DNA of 8,305 bases from contig JBFWWW010000177.1 in NCBI GenBank assembly GCA_050245975.1, positions 1-8,305 on the forward strand. The letters run 5' to 3'. The stretch is from JBFWWW01 sp050245975. GTDB taxonomy: Bacteria > Pseudomonadota > Alphaproteobacteria > Rhizobiales > Hyphomicrobiaceae. This document shows, one piece after another, positions 5,116-8,305 of the stretch. Each line of letters opens with the position of its first letter. Positions within the stretch are counted from its first letter, which is position 1. The position numbers were made by a program, and so were the translations under genes. The notes under the pieces were generated by a model. The model did no database searches and was not told where the DNA came from. It was given only the letters and a program-made list of their open reading frames with translations.

Positions 5116-6669
5116 ATGTCTACTCGACAGTTTTTGCGTGTCCAGACGATTGCGTTGGCCGACGGCGCGGAACCCGGTGGCGGTCCGCCATCAAGGTCCG
5201 ACGCGGAAACCGATGCCGCAACTTTGGCGACCCGTTGGCTCGCCGCAGCCACAGACCATCTGCGCCAGTCCAAGCCCGACTATTCGGCGGCCGCTCCGCT
5301 GCGTCTCTGGCAGATCGTCGCGATCGCCGGCGTTGTCGCCGCTGTTGGCGCCGCGCTGCTGGCCGAGTCCGGCCTTTGCCAGTCGGTACTGTGCGGTTTG
5401 ATCACGCTCCCTTTCCTGGCCGTTACAGCGCTGCGATTTGCGGCTTTGCGGCAAAGCCTGAAAGCAGCGCCCGCCCGCGCCAACGAACCTCGGGCAGCCG
5501 ATGCCGAACTGCCGGTCTATACGGTGCTCGTGCCGCTGTTCCGGGAGGCCGGGATGGTACCGGGTCTCGTCGCGGCGCTGCGCGCTCTGGACTATCCGCC
5601 CGACAGGCTGGACATCGCGCTGGTGCTCGAAGCGGTGGACAGGGACACGCAGGATAAACTGCGCGGCATGTCGCTCCCGGCACATATCCGCACCGTCATT
5701 GTCCCGGACGCGGAGCCGCGCACCAAGCCGAAAGCGCTCAACTATGCGCTTCGCAGTGCGCGCGGCACTTACCTTGTCATTTTCGACGCCGAGGACAGGC
5801 CGGAGCCCGATCAGCTTCGGCGCGCCGTGGCGCGTTTTGCCTCCACCGGCGCCGACCTCGCCTGCCTGCAGGCGCATCTCAACATCTACAATCCGGACGA
5901 CACCTGGTTCACGCGCCAGTTCGCCGTCGAGTACACCGTGCTGTTCGACGCCATGCTGCCGGCGCTGGAGCGATTGCGGATTCCGCTCCCGCTGGGCGGG
6001 ACGTCGAACCATTTCCGCCGGGCTGCACTTGATGCCGCCGGAGGATGGGACCCGTTCAATGTCACGGAGGATGCCGATCTCGGTGTGCGCCTCGCCCGCC
6101 TCGGCTACCGCACGTCTGTGCTGGAGTCGACGACGTGGGAGGAGGCGCCGGCCGCGTTCATGGCGTGGTTGCGTCAGCGAACGCGCTGGCTCAAGGGTTG
6201 GATGCAGACCTACCTGGTGCATACGCGCGCGCCGCTGCTGACGTACCGGCAGCTTGGGCCGCGCGGCTTTGCCGGTTTTCATCTGCTGATGGGCGGGCTC
6301 ATTCTCTCGGCCCTCGTGCACCCGCTCTTCTACGCCATGCTGGCGTACTGGTGGCTGCTGACGGACGCATCGAGCGTAGCTCCGGTCAGCGTCGCGCAAA
6401 CGCTGTGGGCCGTGTCCTGGTGCAATCTCGCTCTCGGCTATCTGCTGTCGATGGCCGTCGGCATGATCGCGGTGACGCGGCGGGGGCGTGCGCATCTGGT
6501 CGGCGCAACGCTCGCGCTGCCATTGTACTGGCTGCTTATTTCGGCCGCCGCCTATCGGGCGATCCTGCAACTCGTGCGCAGCCCCTATCTTTGGGAAAAG
6601 ACACCCCATGGATCGGCGACCTCCCCGGTCGGCGCCGGGGAGCGGCAAACAGGGCCAAATCCCGCCTGA
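5116..6669 (+). CDS. Membrane-bound family 2 glycosyltransferase (cellulose synthase/XagB-like)
   Basis: This 517-residue processive polysaccharide synthase uses a nucleotide sugar at the inner membrane. Two membrane helices (about 67-84 and 89-109) precede the cytoplasmic GT-A domain. Catalytic signatures are complete: Asp175 in LEAVDRDT, DAED at 224-227 as the DxD site, TED at 317-319 as the catalytic base, and QRTRW at 354-358, the QxxRW acceptor motif. Three or four helices follow from about 384 to 482, and the end WEKTPHG is typical of this group. These features resemble XagB-type enzymes of surface polysaccharide synthesis, but the product cannot be read from sequence. No partner export or PilZ gene is in the window. 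The frame opens at 5002, which would overlap the divergent gene; MSTRQF at 5116 is the more natural start, with only a fair ribosome site. rmuC follows after 22 bases. Confidence 0.88.
   Translation: MSTRQFLRVQTIALADGAEPGGGPPSRSDAETDAATLATRWLAAATDHLRQSKPDYSAAAPLRLWQIVAIAGVVAAVGAALLAESGLCQSVLCGLITLPFLAVTALRFAALRQSLKAAPARANEPRAADAELPVYTVLVPLFREAGMVPGLVAALRALDYPPDRLDIALVLEAVDRDTQDKLRGMSLPAHIRTVIVPDAEPRTKPKALNYALRSARGTYLVIFDAEDRPEPDQLRRAVARFASTGADLACLQAHLNIYNPDDTWFTRQFAVEYTVLFDAMLPALERLRIPLPLGGTSNHFRRAALDAAGGWDPFNVTEDADLGVRLARLGYRTSVLESTTWEEAPAAFMAWLRQRTRWLKGWMQTYLVHTRAPLLTYRQLGPRGFAGFHLLMGGLILSALVHPLFYAMLAYWWLLTDASSVAPVSVAQTLWAVSWCNLALGYLLSMAVGMIAVTRRGRAHLVGATLALPLYWLLISAAAYRAILQLVRSPYLWEKTPHGSATSPVGAGERQTGPNPA
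6621..6642 (+). repeat. Perfect 8-bp GC inverted repeat in the 3' end of the glycosyltransferase gene
   Basis: CTCCCCGG (6621-6628) and CCGGGGAG (6635-6642) form a perfect 8-bp GC-rich stem with a 6-base loop. It lies 27 bases before the glycosyltransferase stop and 49 bases before the rmuC start, in the poorly conserved tail after KTPHG. There is no T-run after it, so it does not fit a standard intrinsic terminator. It might act as a pause, attenuator or mRNA stabiliser; function is a guess. Confidence 0.5.
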
Positions 6670-6691
6670 CGAATCATCTAGGGTCGCGGCC

Positions 6692-7903
6692 ATGTCGACC
6701 CTTCTGACCCAGGTTGAAGCCTTGTTTGGTCCCCAGTGGGCCGAGAGCCTCGACCGCTACGGCTGGATGGTGCTCCTCGGCCTTGCGGTGTTGACCGCCC
6801 TGTTTGCCCTGCAGGCTGTCCGCCGCAACCGACGGGCGACGCGGGCTCTGCTCGAGCTGTCCGAGCGGCGCGCCGAAGCCGCCACGGAGGCGCAGTTCGC
6901 CGAGATCAAGGGCCGGCTCGCCGCCATGGCGGAGATGACGGCGCAGCGTCATGCCGACCAGTCGCGCGGGCTCAACGAGCGTCTCGATGAAATGGCGACA
7001 CGCCTAGGCACGGCGATCGAAACCTTCGGACGGCGGATCGACGTCAACCTCGCCGAAACAGGCAAGCAGACCTTCGACAACCTGTCGAACCTCAACGAGC
7101 GTCTGGCGGTGATCGACGATGCGCGCCGCAATCTGGCGGATCTCGCATCCGAGGTCGTCTCGCTGCAGGGCGTGCTGTCCAACAAGCAGGCGCGCGGTGC
7201 CTTCGGCCAGGTGCGGATGGAAACCATCATTCGCGACGCCTTGCCGGCGAGCGCTTATGAATTCCAGCCGACGCTGTCGAACGGGCGTCGTCCGGATTGT
7301 CTCGTCCGCCTGCCGGGTCAGGCACCGCTGGTGATCGATTCAAAGTTTCCGCTCGAAGGCTTCGAGGCACTGCGCATCGCGCGCGCTCCCGATGAGACGA
7401 AGGCCGCGCTGTCGGCAGTTCGCGAGGCGGTGGGCCGTCATATCGACGATATCGCCGGCAAATACCTGATCCCTGGGGAAACGCAGGACACGGCGCTGAT
7501 GTTCGTGCCGTCCGAGTCCGTCTATGCGGACTTGCACGAACGGCTGCCGGATTTGCTGCAAAAGGCGTATCGGCAGCGCGTTGTCATCGTCGCCCCGAAC
7601 ATTCTGATGCTGGCGGTGCAGACCATCCAGGCCGTCATTCGCGATGTCAAAATGCGCGACCAGGCCGGCGTCATCCAGCGTGAGGTGGGCGCCTTGCTGG
7701 CCGATGTGGGGCGCCTCGTCGATCGGGCATCGGAACTCGACCGGCATTTCACGCAGGCGGTCAAGGCGCTGGAGACGGTGACGGGGTCTGCCGAGCGCAT
7801 CGCGCGGCGTGGGGAACGGCTGCGATCGCTCGAGCTGGAGTCCGACGAGCCGGTCACAGAACCGGCCCGCCTTTCCCCTCGGCCGGCACGGTCCCAGGCC
7901 TGA
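6692..7903 (+). CDS. rmuC: DNA recombination protein RmuC
   Basis: RmuC is a membrane-anchored protein with a predicted PD-(D/E)XK nuclease-like domain, linked in E. coli to limiting rearrangements at inverted repeats. This copy has 403 residues: one N-terminal helix (23-41), a long charged coiled-coil-like stretch (about 43-167), then the conserved core. The core shows GAFGQVRMETIIRDALP (169-185), RRPDCLVRLPG (199-209) and VIDSKFPLEGFEAL (214-227), where Glu177, Asp202, Asp216 and Lys218 are the likely nuclease-type residues. A further conserved stretch reads ETQDTALMFVPSESVYADLH (263-282), followed by the VVIVAPNILM motif. The frame opens at 6488, inside the glycosyltransferase gene, but MSTLLTQ at 6692 has AGGG 8 bases upstream (6680-6683) and gives the usual family architecture. 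The acidic, Pro-rich end is non-conserved. It may be co-transcribed with the glycosyltransferase, although no functional link is known. Confidence 0.95.
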   Translation: MSTLLTQVEALFGPQWAESLDRYGWMVLLGLAVLTALFALQAVRRNRRATRALLELSERRAEAATEAQFAEIKGRLAAMAEMTAQRHADQSRGLNERLDEMATRLGTAIETFGRRIDVNLAETGKQTFDNLSNLNERLAVIDDARRNLADLASEVVSLQGVLSNKQARGAFGQVRMETIIRDALPASAYEFQPTLSNGRRPDCLVRLPGQAPLVIDSKFPLEGFEALRIARAPDETKAALSAVREAVGRHIDDIAGKYLIPGETQDTALMFVPSESVYADLHERLPDLLQKAYRQRVVIVAPNILMLAVQTIQAVIRDVKMRDQAGVIQREVGALLADVGRLVDRASELDRHFTQAVKALETVTGSAERIARRGERLRSLELESDEPVTEPARLSPRPARSQA

Positions 7904-7998
7904 CCACCCGCTGCGCTCATACGAGCCTTTCCCTTGCCGCATGGTCGCCCTAACCTGACGTCTGGAAGGCGGCTCCGCCAAGAATCCTGGAGGCTGGC
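7904..7998 (+). other. Intergenic region between rmuC and the small protein gene
   Basis: These 95 bases contain no open gene. A weak pair TTTCCC...TAACCT with 17-base spacing could be a promoter for the small gene but matches the consensus poorly. GGCGGCTCCGCC (7968-7979) is a short inverted repeat, too small to call a terminator. GGAGG at 7989-7993 is the ribosome site of the next gene. Confidence 0.35.
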
Positions 7999-8253
7999 AT
8001 GATCGAGCGCATCGAAAAGGGTTTCATGGTCTTTATCGCGGAAGGCCGCGAGGGGATCGGCGCGGTCCGCGACCTGCGGTCCGACGGGATCGTCGTTTAT
8101 GTCGAGAATGCCGGTGAATTCGTGGTGCCGGCGTCCGCCGTCAAGGCTGTGCACGACCAGAAGGTGGTGCTGAGCCCTGACAAGCTGGACAAGGCGCTCT
8201 TGAAAGCTGTGGGGCATGCCCATGACCGCGAAGACCCCAGGCTGATGGGTTAG
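7999..8253 (+). CDS. Small conserved PRC-barrel-like protein of unknown function
   Basis: This is an 84-residue protein without a signal peptide or membrane segment. Residues 1-50 alternate short hydrophobic strands and turns (IERIEKGFMVF, GIGAVRDL, GIVVYVENAGEFVVP), which looks like a PRC-barrel-type beta barrel. A conserved-looking tail follows: AVKAVHDQKVVLS, then a short helix LDKALLKAVGHAHDREDP with a His-x-His and acidic end. I recognise this pattern from small hypothetical proteins of alphaproteobacteria, but I know no assigned role. The ATG has one of the strongest ribosome sites in the window, GGAGG 5 bases upstream, and base use matches its neighbours, so it is a real, probably well-translated gene. 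It follows rmuC by 95 bases and may be monocistronic. Confidence 0.8.
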   Translation: MIERIEKGFMVFIAEGREGIGAVRDLRSDGIVVYVENAGEFVVPASAVKAVHDQKVVLSPDKLDKALLKAVGHAHDREDPRLMG

Positions 8254-8281
8254 TTTCGGCCGGCCCGCTCGGCAATTCGGC

Positions 8282-8305
8282 ATGAACACCCCGACAATCG
8301 AGACG
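8282..8305 (+). CDS. Possible start of a further gene at the right edge (partial)
   Basis: An ATG at 8282 opens a frame reading MNTPTIET to the end of the window with no stop. No convincing ribosome site precedes it, and eight codons are too few to recognise a family. It is listed only because the spacing, 28 bases after the small protein gene, suits a new gene. Confidence 0.25.

Noticed and set aside
5191..6693. 500-codon minus-strand open frame opposite the glycosyltransferase
   Set aside because: It is low-complexity and Arg/Gln-rich with no family features, while the plus strand carries complete catalytic motifs.
7849..7866. GCCGGT-cacaga-ACCGGC inverted repeat near the end of rmuC
   Set aside because: It is only 6 bp, lies inside the coding region and has no T-run directly after it, so it is not supported as a terminator.

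Overview
The window is dense, high-GC coding DNA. The codon use, protein families and compact layout suggest an alphaproteobacterium, perhaps of the Hyphomicrobiales/Rhizobiales type; this is an inference from protein style, not a phylogenetic result. I see no RNA genes, insertion sequences, phage genes or CRISPR array, and no stretch over about 100 bases lacks a gene.

Left block, plus strand (1-1908): the C-terminal part of a D-2-hydroxyacid dehydrogenase that enters from outside the window, with a probable one-base frameshift near 38-47; then, 17 bases on, an SDR-family protein whose catalytic Tyr and Lys are missing; then an exported glutathione peroxidase. The first two look like one operon. 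The peroxidase follows an 84-base gap that begins with a small hairpin and is probably transcribed separately.

Middle block, minus strand (5027 down to 1914): three tightly packed genes read in the order periplasmic solute-binding protein (SBP_bac_3 fold), 12-helix MFS transporter, D-2-hydroxyacid dehydrogenase. The first two overlap as TGATG and the third starts 10 bases after the second stops. The set looks like a capture, uptake and reduction or oxidation unit for an organic acid. ABC permease and ATPase genes are absent from the cluster, and pairing a binding protein with an MFS carrier is unusual. This is the most interesting arrangement in the window. Its last gene converges on the peroxidase with only 5 bases between the two stop codons.

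Right block, plus strand (5116 to the end): a membrane-bound processive family-2 glycosyltransferase of the cellulose synthase/XagB kind, divergent from the binding-protein gene; RmuC, 22 bases after it; a small conserved PRC-barrel-like protein with a very good ribosome binding site; and possibly the first eight codons of another gene at the right edge. A perfect 8-bp GC hairpin lies in the last codons of the glycosyltransferase, just before rmuC.

Most of the content is ordinary housekeeping or metabolic genes. The points worth a second look are the SBP-MFS-dehydrogenase cluster, the SDR without its catalytic pair, the possible frameshift at the left edge, and the glycosyltransferase/rmuC hairpin.
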